A DNA stretch of 64,000 nucleotides, from contig NW_006917091.1 in assembly GCF_000516985.1 (NCBI RefSeq), positions 6,363,521 through 6,427,520 of the forward strand, in the 5' to 3' direction. Shown piece by piece: positions 1-10,436 of this stretch. This DNA is from Pestalotiopsis fici W106-1. Lineage: Eukaryota > Ascomycota > Sordariomycetes > Amphisphaeriales > Sporocadaceae. Position 1 is the first letter of the stretch. Every line of letters begins with the position of its first letter. The notes beneath the pieces are model-generated. The model was not told the DNA's origin and searched no databases. It saw only the letters and a list, made by a program, of their open reading frames with translations. The translations under genes were made by a program, and so were the position numbers.

Positions 1-985
1 GATACCTGGCTGTCCTTCTTCTTCATTGAGACGCACTTCTGAACTTAATTCACGGTGCTGCACCAAAGAGAGACCCCTGAACGAGCGTGACCAACGCCCG
101 ACTTGACCCTTTACACACATCGCCGTCTGGATGAAAGCAGCTGCTTGCTTCTACCTGCTCTTGCTCATCAACGGTACTCCTCCTGGTACCGCTTGTCGCC
201 ATTTTATACTTGACAAGAATCCCCCAAGCGAATTCAAACAAAACCACACTTGAGTCGGTTGCATAATCGTCCCAGAGTGGAAGTCTCATATCCGAGCCAC
301 AGTCACGCCAAGCCCGGCTCTATATTCGTTACTCATTAACTCCCGCCGAGTCGGGTCCTCTTGCTTCGTGCCCAGCACCGAGGACGCTGACGCGACTGAA
401 GGCCCCCCGGTCTTGTGTGAGGCGTTTATACAAGCTTCTCGGCGCCTTCTCACGTGCGATTGCGTCTTGGGATTCCTCCATAGCGTGGCGATCCGGGTCC
501 CCCATCTTTGCTTCCTTCATTGGCTCTACTGTCAGCTCAGTCTTGATTCGGCGAGCTCAGCACTGGAAAAGCGAAGCAAAGCTGAGAGAAGCTTGTTCCA
601 GACAAGACTAATCATCTAGATCTAGATCTCTGTTTCTGGGCTCGATGGCTAGAACTGCATAGTTCCATCCCGTGGCTTTTCAATAATCCTCATTCTCGAC
701 CTATCCTGCAGCCATCAGCTTGCAGGCGCACCGCATATCAACCACCCCCCTGGGTCGACTGAACTGCCTATTGCGAAAACGGATCCAGATCCTGGTCCTA
801 GACAGCCGTCCCCAGAACTATACCCAGGTATTTTCGGGTCCTAGGTGACAAGGGTTTTTACCATAAACAGAGGCCGATCCTACCTTCGAAGGAGACCCTT
901 TTTCTCGAGCACTTCATCGTCCTACCACGCTTTCTCCTTCTTCAGCCTCCCTTGGTCGGGACTTCGAATCGTGTCAGACCTCACG
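1..985. other. Upstream spacer and promoter of the sulfate permease
   Basis: No convincing gene is seen here. The stretch must hold the promoter and 5' leader of the sulfate permease that starts at 986. The permease frame stays open upstream to a GTG at 845 but has no ATG in that part, so it is treated as leader. I looked for a palindromic ATG-N4-CAT type site, as used by the sulfur regulator CYS3, and found none I trust. Confidence 0.5.
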
Positions 986-3547
986 ATGCCGTCAAGAACA
1001 GAGACTGGCCACAAACTGGCCAAGTTTCTCGGCATCAAGCTGGAGACTAAAGACGATGTCACCAGAGGAGAATCTGTCTTCTCCAACCACACTGCCGACT
1101 CCTTTATCGAAGAGGAGCCCACTACAGCAGAATGGCTTTCCGAGATAACGCCTTCTGGCAAAGATATTGCCCACTACTTCAGATCTCTCTTCCCGTTCTT
1201 GGATTGGATAGGCTTCTACAACCTGCAGTGGCTGATTGGAGATCTCGTTGCTGGTATCACAATCGGTGCTGTCGTCGTTCCACAGGGAATGGCGTACGCT
1301 AAGCTCGCCAACTTGCCTGTTCAGTACGGTCTCTACTCGTCTTTCATGGGTGTCTTGATCTATTGGTTCTTTGCCACATCAAAGGATATTACCATCGGCC
1401 CTGTCGCAGTCATGTCCACCGTCACCGGAAACGTCGTCACCAAGAGTATCGCAGCCCTGCCCGAATATGAGGACCAGCCGTGGGTCATTGCCAGTGCTCT
1501 GGCTATCATTGCCGGCGCGATTGTCTTCTTCATTGGCATCATTCGCCTTGGACGCATCGTCGAGCTCATCCCGCTCGTGTCGCTGGCTGCCTTCATGACT
1601 GGCTCCGCCATCAACATTGCAGCGGGTCAAGTGCCGACTATGCTGGGGGAGAAATTTGGCACTGGATACTCGACGCGAGACTCGACATACTTGGTCATCA
1701 TCAATATCTTTAGGTTCTTGCCGACTGCCAAGCTCGACGCCGCAATGGGTCTCACAGCTCTGACTATGTTGTACTTGATCCGCTTCGGCTGTAACCAAGC
1801 GGCCAAGAGATACCCCCAAAAGCAGAAGCTCTTCTTCTTCCTCTCTACCCTGCGAACGGCTTTCGTCATCCTCTTGTACACCATGATCAGCTGGCTCGTT
1901 AACATGCACCACCGCGAGAAACCCAAGTTCTCCATTCTGTCGGATGTACCTCGTGGTTTCACTCACGCCTCGGTACCGATTGTCAACACCAGGATTATCG
2001 AGTCCTTTGTCAGCGACTTGCCTGCTTCTGTCATTGTTCTCTTGATTGAGCACGTTGCCATCTCCAAGTCCTTCGGCAGAGTCAACAACTACGTCATCAA
2101 CCCATCCCAAGAGATGGTTGCCATTGGTGTCACCAACCTCCTTGCTCCTTTCTTGGGTGGCTATCCTTCTACCGGATCTTTCAGTCGAACTGCCATCAAG
2201 TCAAAGGCTGGTGTCCGCACGCCCTTGGCTGGTGTTATCACCGCTGTCGTCGTGCTCCTTGCCATTTACGCCCTTCCGGCAGTCTTCTTCTACATCCCGA
2301 GCGCGTCTCTATCTGCCGTCATCATTCATGCTGTCGGTGATCTGATCACACCGCCTCAGACGCTGTACAAGTTCTGGCGCGTATCGCCCGTAGAGGTTCT
2401 CATCTTCTTCATTGGTGTATTTGTCACGATCTTCTCGTCCATCGAGAATGGTATCTACTGTACCATTGCCATCTCTTTTGCAATCTACGTGTTCCGTCTC
2501 TTGGTCGATCACGGGCGATTCCTTGGTCGCGTTCAGGTTCACTCAGTCCTTGGCGATCACGTTATTGGTGGAAACAACAGTGTCGTTGGCGAGTACGGTA
2601 CTTTCAACGGTGCCGGGGATTCCCCAGCCACAAGAAACGCTTTCCTGCCCATTCAGCACGAAGATGGATCCAACTCCCAAGTCGAAATTGCTAGCCCGTA
2701 TCCTGGTATCTTCATCTACCGCTTCTCCGAGGGCTTCAACTACCCCAACGCCACCAGTACTCTCGACTACTTGACCACTTACGTCTTCAAGAATACCCGT
2801 CGTACACAGATGGACTCATACCCACGAAAGGGTGACCGTCCCTGGAACGACCCTGGTCGTAAGTTATATATTGTCAATGTTCTCACAATCATCTAGAGCA
2901 ATAGCTAATATTACTTTGAAATAGCCAAGAAAGGTCAACACGAAGACCCCAACCTGCCGACTCTCAAGGCAATCATTCTCGATTTCAGCTCTGTTACCAA
3001 TGTGGATGTTACATCGGTACAGCATTTGATTGACATCCGCAATCAGCTCGACCGCTACACGGCCCCCGACGTCGTCGACTGGCACGTTGCCTGCATTTCG
3101 AACCGCTGGACCAAGCGTGCGCTCGTCTCCGCCGGCTTTGGATTCCCAACCGAGCGTCCCGATGGACTGCACCACCGCTGGCAACCCATTTTCAGCGTTG
3201 CCGAGATCGGTGGCTCCTCCTCGGCCGCCGCGGCCGCTGAGCACGAAGCCAATGAGAAGGAGGCCAACTTCCGTGCCAGCAGCTCCGAAGCTCAGCGCAA
3301 CGATCTCGACGCCATCGAGCGTGGCGCCGCGAGCTCGAGCAGCGCCAGCGCCAGCATCGACAAGGGCCACAACCCCGTTACGCACCAGAACACCAGGCGG
3401 AGAGTTGCCGTCCACGGTCTCAACCGGCCGCTGTTCCACATTGATCTGACCAGTGCCCTGCAAAGCGCCATTGCTAATGTCGAGGCGCGGGCCAAGCACG
3501 CCGATGGAACTGTGACCAACCCCAATGCACCACCGGCCGCAGCATAA
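986..3547 (+). CDS. Sulfate permease (SulP family, SLC26/CYS-14/SUL type) with STAS domain
   Basis: High-affinity sulfate uptake at the plasma membrane by proton symport, feeding sulfur assimilation. Gene model: join(986..2858, 2925..3547), 831 aa. The 66-nt intron has a GTAAGT donor and an ATAG acceptor and splits a Pro codon. Residues from about 120 to 540 are strongly hydrophobic with many membrane spans, and include the SulP signature region around GMAYAKLANLPVQYGLYSS and the DITIGPVAVMS segment. From about residue 571 a cytosolic STAS domain follows, whose core (AIILDFSSVTNVDVT) is encoded just after the intron. A low-complexity Ala/Ser/Glu-rich insert lies inside the STAS region near residues 725-765. 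The length fits fungal SUL1/SUL2/CYS-14 proteins (about 780-880 aa). The ATG at 986 was chosen because the longer frame begins only with a GTG. Family assignment is secure; whether it is the mycelial (cys-14) or conidial (cys-13) type is not decided. Confidence 0.95.
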
Positions 3548-4595
3548 AATTAATGGGGGGAAACGCAAGTAATAATGATGATGGGTTCTTGATGAAATCG
3601 TAGCCCCGGTGTATTGGCGCACATTCTTGGGAAATCTGTAGAATTGAAAGAAAGCGGACTGATGTTGGTTGGTTGGTTGGCCGGTTGGGTGGGGTTGGTG
3701 ATTTTCGACTTTTATGTTGGGATATACTGTTTTCCCACAGTTGCTTGGATTTCTATCATCTTTGCTACGTACTTTATACCTGGATACCTGCGGCTCAAAG
3801 AAACGAGCTGCCCGATTTTATATTGAAATTATTTCCGACATGCAGTAAAGTACCATTCAATTCTGTTGCAATCAGTGTGATGTCCTCCGTGATGTGAAGG
3901 TCTTTCCACGAGAGAATATGAGGTGTTAGTATCATGTGTTGTTATGCTCGGCAACCAAACGAGTTCATGGATCCCAACGGGCAGAAATGTCAGTTGGGGC
4001 GGTAGCTACACCACCGCTTCCCAACACGACTTATTCACAACACGCATGGCAAATTGACAGGCATCCATTTGATAGATCTGCACAATTTCACAGTTCCAAG
4101 AGCTCTGGGGTATAATTCAACTTGGGTATCAGGTGAGGGGTTATTCAATGCTAGATTGTGGCCTGGATTTCAACCGCGTTAGACTCTCAAGGCAAAATTT
4201 CACACAAGACTGTTTTGCATGAATAGATAAATTATTGACTATAATAATTTTTGTCGCCGTTGCTGGTGATTTATTTTTTCTCTAAGTTTTGTGCGTTTGG
4301 TACAAGCCAAAGAAGGGGAATCGTAATGGCAAGAGGGAAAAAACTGACTGAAAGGTATTCCATGTAGACACTTGACGGGGCCACAGTACCACCAAAAGGG
4401 AATGGAAGAAGAGAATATCTAGATAGCAGGCAGAGCTTGGGGCCCTGTGGGAAATATGTCAACAGGAGAAGCGAATATCTAGACCCAAATTGCGAACCTT
4501 TTCCAAAGACCAGCCCTGGAAAGGGAAGTGAAGGCAAGGTTTATGTATGGACAGTGCAAGACACAGTTCCGTCCATAGACCTTTTGCTCTTTAGT
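3548..4595. other. Intergenic region between convergent genes
   Basis: About 1 kb between the 3' ends of the sulfate permease (+) and the SWIM protein (-). It is AT-richer than the flanking genes and should contain both 3' UTRs. It includes a small TTGG repeat (TTGGTTGGTTGG) near 3666. No gene or RNA was recognised. Confidence 0.5.
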
Positions 4596-5966
4596 CTATT
4601 TGGTACGTTTTCCTCTTCCGCCCTGTCTCATTCTGTGACGCTTGGATCCCAAGGGAGATCCGCCCAGGCGAACTCGGCGAGCTCGCTCATAGATGTCTCT
4701 TAGCTTTTCGGCGTAAGAGTGGGGGACGCCATGTTTTCCCATGTCAAAAATGATCCTGTCCAGTTCCGCCGTGAATGGGTGAATGGCGTCGGGTGGGAGT
4801 GAGTTCAACGCAGCAATGGCGAAGTTGCGATCTCGGTCACCGATTAATTTAAAATAGAGGTTCCGGTCGACTTTCTCTTGGTTCGGGGATGTGAGTTCAG
4901 GACACCGATCGACGACCTCTCGCAATATATGTAATAGTGTACGACCAGCAGCCTGGCGCTCCCAAAGTTCCAGTGGGCGACGGGCACGCAGTATGGCTGT
5001 GTGGACTTTCTTTACAACGGCTTGTAGGTGCATTCCACACCATGCCACGTCTTTTGGATTGCCCGATGACCTTTCCGAGGAGGATGACTCTGCGTAGGCA
5101 TCCAGACCAGCTAGTGCCGCATCCGCCCTCTTCTGGAGCTTTCGAAAAGTGTTGTTCACGAGTTCATCGCTCTTCATTGAGGATAAGAAGTACTGAAAGA
5201 ACTCGTTGTTCTGACACAGCATCCGGAATATGGTACATTCCAGATCATTGCGTTTGACCACCCTTCTCCCTCCAGTAGGATGATCAAATATGTCTGGACG
5301 ATACTCGTCTATAGGGGTGCGATTGAGAGAAGCTAGGATCTCCCGAACCTCCTGAACGCGTCGAGGGTTGTATAAAGCGTCCTCGGAATCCGAGGCTGTT
5401 TCCAAGACTCGGCTGTGTAGATCATCAGCCAATATGTCAAGATGACATTCGGTGATCATATCGTAGGGATTCTTGAGGGCGTCGGCGTAACCATGTTGAT
5501 TCAACATGAGCACCTCGCCACGATTGTCAAGAAGCTGGGATGTTATCTGATCGAACAACCAGAGCACGTGACGACAAGGAGTTCGACTGGGAGACTCGTC
5601 TCCGCAGCTACAGCTCGGAGTCGACCACTGGCTCGACCTCGAGCCCGTCCGGATCCTGAAGTTTGCAAGCTCAGAGACTTGAAATATCACATGCCCTTCC
5701 CTTGCCGCACACTCTTGGAGGACGATCTGGGGGAGACCCTCAATGGCATCAGTGACGTGCTGCCGCGTGTTGGGGGGCAGTTCCTCCAAGCTGTAAGTGA
5801 GCTTGGACGGGAAGCGCAAACAGTTATCTGCCTGCTGTGAATCAACCGAGTTGTCTTCAGACTCTGTACTGGACTGACCCTTTTGGCTGCGGCTCTGCTG
5901 TCGAGTGGTGGGAGGCATGCTCTCAATGGAAAGCTGGCTGAGTTTCTCAGTTGGCGAAGGAGACAT
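4596..5966 (-). CDS. SWIM-type zinc-finger domain protein
   Basis: Intronless frame of 456 aa with an ATG at 5966. The SWIM motif CxC-x9-CxH is visible at C119, C121, C131 and H133 (SCSCGDESPSRTPCRHV), preceded by a hydrophobic beta-like stretch (GHVIFQVSELANFRIRTG) as usual for SWIM fingers. SWIM domains bind DNA or protein partners in transposases, MEKK1-like kinases and the Shu2/Sws1 recombination proteins. The rest of this protein shows no transposase or kinase motif, so its role is unknown. The N-terminus (1-45) is Ser/Gln/Glu-rich and probably disordered. The middle and C-terminal parts (150-430) look helical, and the tail is very basic (GSKRHRMRQGGRGKRTK), fitting nuclear localisation or nucleic-acid binding. 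It resembles a family of uncharacterised SWIM proteins in filamentous ascomycetes. The domain call is strong; the function is not known. Confidence 0.85.
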   Translation of the reverse strand: MSPSPTEKLSQLSIESMPPTTRQQSRSQKGQSSTESEDNSVDSQQADNCLRFPSKLTYSLEELPPNTRQHVTDAIEGLPQIVLQECAAREGHVIFQVSELANFRIRTGSRSSQWSTPSCSCGDESPSRTPCRHVLWLFDQITSQLLDNRGEVLMLNQHGYADALKNPYDMITECHLDILADDLHSRVLETASDSEDALYNPRRVQEVREILASLNRTPIDEYRPDIFDHPTGGRRVVKRNDLECTIFRMLCQNNEFFQYFLSSMKSDELVNNTFRKLQKRADAALAGLDAYAESSSSERSSGNPKDVAWCGMHLQAVVKKVHTAILRARRPLELWERQAAGRTLLHILREVVDRCPELTSPNQEKVDRNLYFKLIGDRDRNFAIAALNSLPPDAIHPFTAELDRIIFDMGKHGVPHSYAEKLRDIYERARRVRLGGSPLGSKRHRMRQGGRGKRTK

Positions 5967-8900
5967 GAGAGAATCAAGGCGAGGTAAGAGATGCGTAACA
6001 TAAGCGCGAAGGATCTCTCATGGCGCCAATGTGGAAGGAGCAAGATGTTATATAAGATGACAGTATATGGAAATAGCCAAAGAAGGAGAATTCGATATAG
6101 TTACCGACAATGGGATGGAGGCGGCCAGGAATCGAGGCCACTGGGTCCACGTTGGCCTTGGCCCTGGGAGTTTTTATTCCTGTTGGGGTGAAAGTCTGGA
6201 TACGACCCCGGTGACATGCCGGCAGGAGTCACAACGAAGGACGAAGGAGGAAGAGGGAAGAGGAACGGCAAGTCAGTATGCAGTTAGCAGCAGGCAGAAC
6301 AAGTGAGGTAGTTAGCTAGGCCAACTTGCAAACTCCACTAACAGCATCGTAGTATTGATGGACGAACGATATGAGCATTTGGCACTGGACCCAACTGGTC
6401 AAGAAGGACATGAGGTGTGCTTGGAATCCAACCATTCGCATGGCTGCATCGACATGATCCCCAATCTGCTCAGCCCCCGATTGCTATATCGGTGGGCCTC
6501 CAAGTACTTACCTCAAAGTACCTAGACACGGTGAGGTATGTGCCTGCATTATCCAGAGACGAGACCACTGTTCAGAATCTGATATGAGTGTCTCGCAGAA
6601 GAAATGAACAGATCGACCCAGTCAGGTGGTGTGTATAGGTTTTGTCCTTGGAGTTGCAGATGACGAGGGAGTATGTCGACATGCGTAGCAATTTTAGCGT
6701 ACCTTGAGTTCGCAAAGTTGGGGCCCCCCCTCTCAGCCCCGGAAGGGACACAAGCACATTGGTCAGTAAGCGGCGATGCCCCCTGTAACAGCCGCCAGGG
6801 AGGGATTAGACGCGGGCAGCAACCGCATGCTTGTGCACTGCACTGCGCTGCACTTGCACTGCATTTCCACTGAGAAAGGGAGCCAACTTCCTTCCCTCTA
6901 CATTAGGTACCGTCTTGACATGACCCCCGGCCCCTCCAGGGCTTTGATCGGTTCTGCCTTGTAGAGCTGGAGCCCTCCCTGGGGTCCTAGGGTGTTTTGG
7001 TCTGTTGAACAAGCATATAAAGGGCCATAGGGGCCTTTGATGCGACCAGCGTCTCCATCTCAACCAGCCAGGACGCGGTTGCGTGGGAACATGGCCGCCT
7101 TTTCAGGCCACTGAGCCCCAAACTAGGCCGCCTCCAACGCGACCCGGATGCCCGTGGCCGGCCCATTCTAGCGACCTCGTGCAACCTTGGCAAGGCTCTC
7201 TCCTACATTCTCACACTTTACACATTTACAGTCTCTCACAAGCGCGACTTTGATGACTTCCAGAATCTGTCACGGAGGTCGCCCATCATCGGTCACTCCT
7301 ATCACTAGATTGCGACACATGCCGGAACGGCAAGAATTTGTCTGCGCATGGACATGATGACGAAGCGATATCTCAACTTTGCTATGTCACTAGCATCACT
7401 CTGGGAAGCTCGCACTGATGCAATCTGGAGCTCCCTCCGGCAAGCAGGCAATCAGACAAACATTGTACACCGCGAAGGCATTGCCCCAAACATTGCGCAT
7501 TCACATTCCACCAGGCTCAAGTCGGTGGGGATTTTCTGACTGCCGCAAGAAGTATCTGCATCATCGGTGCTATTTCAAGATCACGGGCCAGCACCGCCTC
7601 GAACGCTTTTGCAGGAACAATAAGCGAACCCGGAGGACTGGGAGGCAGCAAAGAAGCAAACAACCACCACGCAGTCCACGTCCCCTGCAAGACTTGATAT
7701 CATGATCAACTAAAGGGACCGGACTCCGGTTGGGGGCGTCATCATGAGGGAACCTTTTTCGAGCACGTCGACTTGGCGCGTCCATACACTCTTGCTGCCA
7801 CGCACGCCTATTTCCATCCTCGCCGGATCATGGTGCCTAATGTTCCATCTTAGCCCTGTCACATCACCCTGGGATGCCCATGAAACAAATGGAATTTCTA
7901 GAAAGCCAAGCCCGCTGTCCCCCGTAGGCACGGATAAGGGGTGCCGCGTTGAGATTTGGCCATATCAACATATGATTGGATTGCTGCCTTGCTTCCCCGG
8001 CTGCAGATAATATCTTGTCCCTGCTCCTGGGCCTTGATCAAAAAGTCCTGACTATTCCCCGTCCATGCCCATGCAAGATTGCCAGGTTCGGCATGACTTC
8101 ACTATAGGTTTATCAAGTCTCAATCTCCAATCCGAGCCAGTCATTGGACGTCCGGAGTGCTTCGGCACGTCCGTCAGCTCGATGGACCAGCTGCAAAAGG
8201 TAAATACACTCTGGATGCATGATGTGACTGGCTACCATACGTCTGGGTCACCTGAAAGATCCCAGTGTCTACCATCTTATTCGACAAGACACATTTTCAA
8301 TGCGTTCAGGTCCTTTCAGCATGTGTTGATATTAGATCCAGAACAGAAAGGAACTTTCGATCCGAAAAGCGGCGTTGAGTCATCGGCACGCTGGGGGGAA
8401 GGCATTGCTTGCTCTTGGTTCACAGACAATCACAAGCAACACTGGAGGCCCACAGAAACCACTTATCTTGTGCCTCCAACCAAGTCTGTCCGACAGACTA
8501 CTTGCCAGACAAAACGGTTTTCCGCTCGTCTTTGCAAGGCTTATTAGCAGCAGGACCAGCAATCATAATCATGAAGCGCCAGCGTTCAGATAAGTCAGCC
8601 TTGCCAAGATGGGGATAGAGCGAGAGAGAGAGAGAGGCGGTTAGCGACCAAAACCTCAATAGTTTTTGAGAAATATCACTCTGGACAATGGAGTTTGCCC
8701 AAACCCAAGGCATTCTGGATGCTAGACCATACAAATATTGAGGGAAGTCGTCTATTTTTATGTCGTTTCTACCTTGCCTGCGGAGCTTGGGCCGGGTCAA
8801 CGGCCGAGCGACCAGGACGGGATGAGACCCGGTCAGCTCCACGGCGGTCCGCCTCAAGACAGGCTGTTTACTGACTCAGTAGTACTCGGCCGGCTATGAT

Positions 8901-9455
8901 GTATCTTCTTGATTCCGCCATACAGTTTTGCATTGCCAACGACAAATATCGTGGCTTGCGTATTTGTGCGTGAGCAACGGCCCATGCGAGCACCAGGTCA
9001 TTTAGTCATTCATAACTATAACGATCAATCACAGCCACCATAACAAGAAGAAATTTTAGTTGTCTTTGTTCTTTATTCTTGATTTGTCCCTATGAAGAGT
9101 CGAACCCCTTGACCCCCTGAAAGTGAAGTTGAAAAGTAATGGTGGCTTAGCCGGACCGGCTTGCCAAGAAGAAGTGAAGTCCTGAAGTATGTACAGAAGA
9201 AGTTCCCTATGTGACGTGATGCATATATCTAAGCACTGTCTTTTTTGGGGGGTGGCCAAAACTTGCCAGTTGCCCGCAACGCTCAGAGGTTAAGGAATCT
9301 TCCAAGAAATTTTCAAATCATATCCTAAACGCCTGTCTTTGTCGTTTGATCCGTGGGTATTTTCCTTATGTCTTTCACCCGAAAGACTGGTTCCAAACTC
9401 ATGATTCCAATCGTGCCCCTTCGCTCATTTCCTAACGAATTGCCACAGCAGTGGC
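5967..9455. other. Gene-poor spacer
   Basis: About 3.5 kb between the 5' end of the SWIM gene and the 3' end of the GH16 gene. Several short open frames exist (for example 160 codons at 8065-8547), but none shows domain-like composition, recognisable motifs or paired splice signals. A short (GA)n run lies at about 8622-8636. I see no RNA gene. Confidence 0.45.
8622..8636. repeat. (GA)n microsatellite
   Basis: Short dinucleotide run of GA units in the spacer downstream of the GH16 gene. It is likely to be length-variable between strains. Confidence 0.7.
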
Positions 9456-10436
9456 TCAAGCCATGAAAGGTCGGGGAACAAGATCGCGCTTGCTCGACGA
9501 GCCGTCCGAGTACACCTTGACGGAGTTGATGAGCCAGTATGCTTCCTTAAAGTCACCCGGATTGGCGGACACGTAGTCTTGACAAGTATCTGCCAGGGCG
9601 GAGCAGGTCGCATCCTCGGCCCAGACATCGCCGGCCCAGTCGCCACAAAAGTCAATGTTGAAGACAATGGTGTGCTCCTTGAAATGGCTGTCGATGTCGC
9701 AACCAGAACCAGAAAAGGTGGCGGTCGCAGTGCTCCAAGAGGTCGGGTCAGGCTTACCAGATCCAATGTTGGACGGGATCGAGGAGCGTGGGAAGAACCA
9801 GATTGAAATGGCGTCACTGGTCCACTCGACAGCGTAAACACCACCTCCAATGGAATTGAAACCAGCTCCAAAGCTCTCCGTGTCGTTGACCGCCTGAGAA
9901 CAGCCTGTGCTGCCGTTACCGGCATTGCAGTTTCCTTGGGAAACGGTGCAGCCCGAGGAGGTGTGAAGCGTCATGGTGGTCGAGTCGGCAGAGTTAACTC
10001 CTTCAATAACATCAATCTCGCCCGAGTTCGGCCAGCCACCCTCCTCGCCAAACATCCAGAAGGCCGGCCAGAGTCCGCAGCCCTTCTTGGAAGAGGTCGG
10101 CATGTGGGCAATGTCGGCAATGAAGAGGCCCTGCGTGTAGGTCTTCTTGGAGTTGATGCGTGTAGAGCCACGGCCGGGAGACTTGGGGTTCACTGTCTTG
10201 TGGTCCGATCCGAGGTAGATGCCGCCATTGGCATAGCCAGCCAGGGAGGATGAGTTGGCCTGGGAAGCAGTGTGGTACTTGACGAAGCCATTGGTGGGAT
10301 CCGCGTTGCTGTAGAAATCAAAGCCGTCGAAGAAGCTGCTGGTGTCGTACGTGTCCTGGATGGTGTACGTTGCCAGAGAAGTTGCGGCGAGGGAAGCGAT
10401 TGCGCCGAGGCGCAATAGTGACCGCATGTTGACCAT
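9456..10436 (-). CDS. Secreted glycoside hydrolase family 16 (mixed-linkage/endo-1,3(4)-beta-glucanase type)
   Basis: Predicted extracellular enzyme that cuts beta-1,3- or mixed beta-1,3/1,4-glucans with retention of configuration. Intronless, 326 aa from the ATG at 10436 (a second ATG three codons later, at 10427, is equally possible). The N-terminus is a signal peptide (MVNMRSLLRLGAIASLAATSLA) with likely cleavage before TYTIQD. The GH16 catalytic motif ExDxxE is intact as GEIDVIEG: Glu140 (nucleophile), Asp142 and Glu145 (acid/base), preceded by the usual GLWPAFWMFG strand. Several Cys residues (SGCTVSQGNCNAG, FCGDW, DTCQDY) suggest disulfides. No carbohydrate-binding module, Ser/Thr linker or GPI signal is seen at the C-terminus (KRDLVPRPFMA), so a free secreted single-domain enzyme is expected. 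The frame continues upstream without ATG. The 5' leader is strikingly CT-rich on the coding strand. Exact substrate is inferred only from family resemblance. Confidence 0.93.
   Translation of the reverse strand: MVNMRSLLRLGAIASLAATSLATYTIQDTYDTSSFFDGFDFYSNADPTNGFVKYHTASQANSSSLAGYANGGIYLGSDHKTVNPKSPGRGSTRINSKKTYTQGLFIADIAHMPTSSKKGCGLWPAFWMFGEEGGWPNSGEIDVIEGVNSADSTTMTLHTSSGCTVSQGNCNAGNGSTGCSQAVNDTESFGAGFNSIGGGVYAVEWTSDAISIWFFPRSSIPSNIGSGKPDPTSWSTATATFSGSGCDIDSHFKEHTIVFNIDFCGDWAGDVWAEDATCSALADTCQDYVSANPGDFKEAYWLINSVKVYSDGSSSKRDLVPRPFMA

Noticed and set aside
845..985. N-terminal extension of the sulfate permease
   Set aside because: The frame is open but begins with GTG and contains no ATG before 986. 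Its Arg/Ser-rich translation does not resemble SulP N-termini.
8065..8547. A 160-codon open frame in the 6-9 kb spacer
   Set aside because: Random-looking composition, no recognisable motif, no splice-consistent extension.
9085..9115. A tRNA B-box-like string (GAGTCGAACCCC)
   Set aside because: The flanking bases do not form a T-stem on either strand and no A-box or acceptor stem was found.
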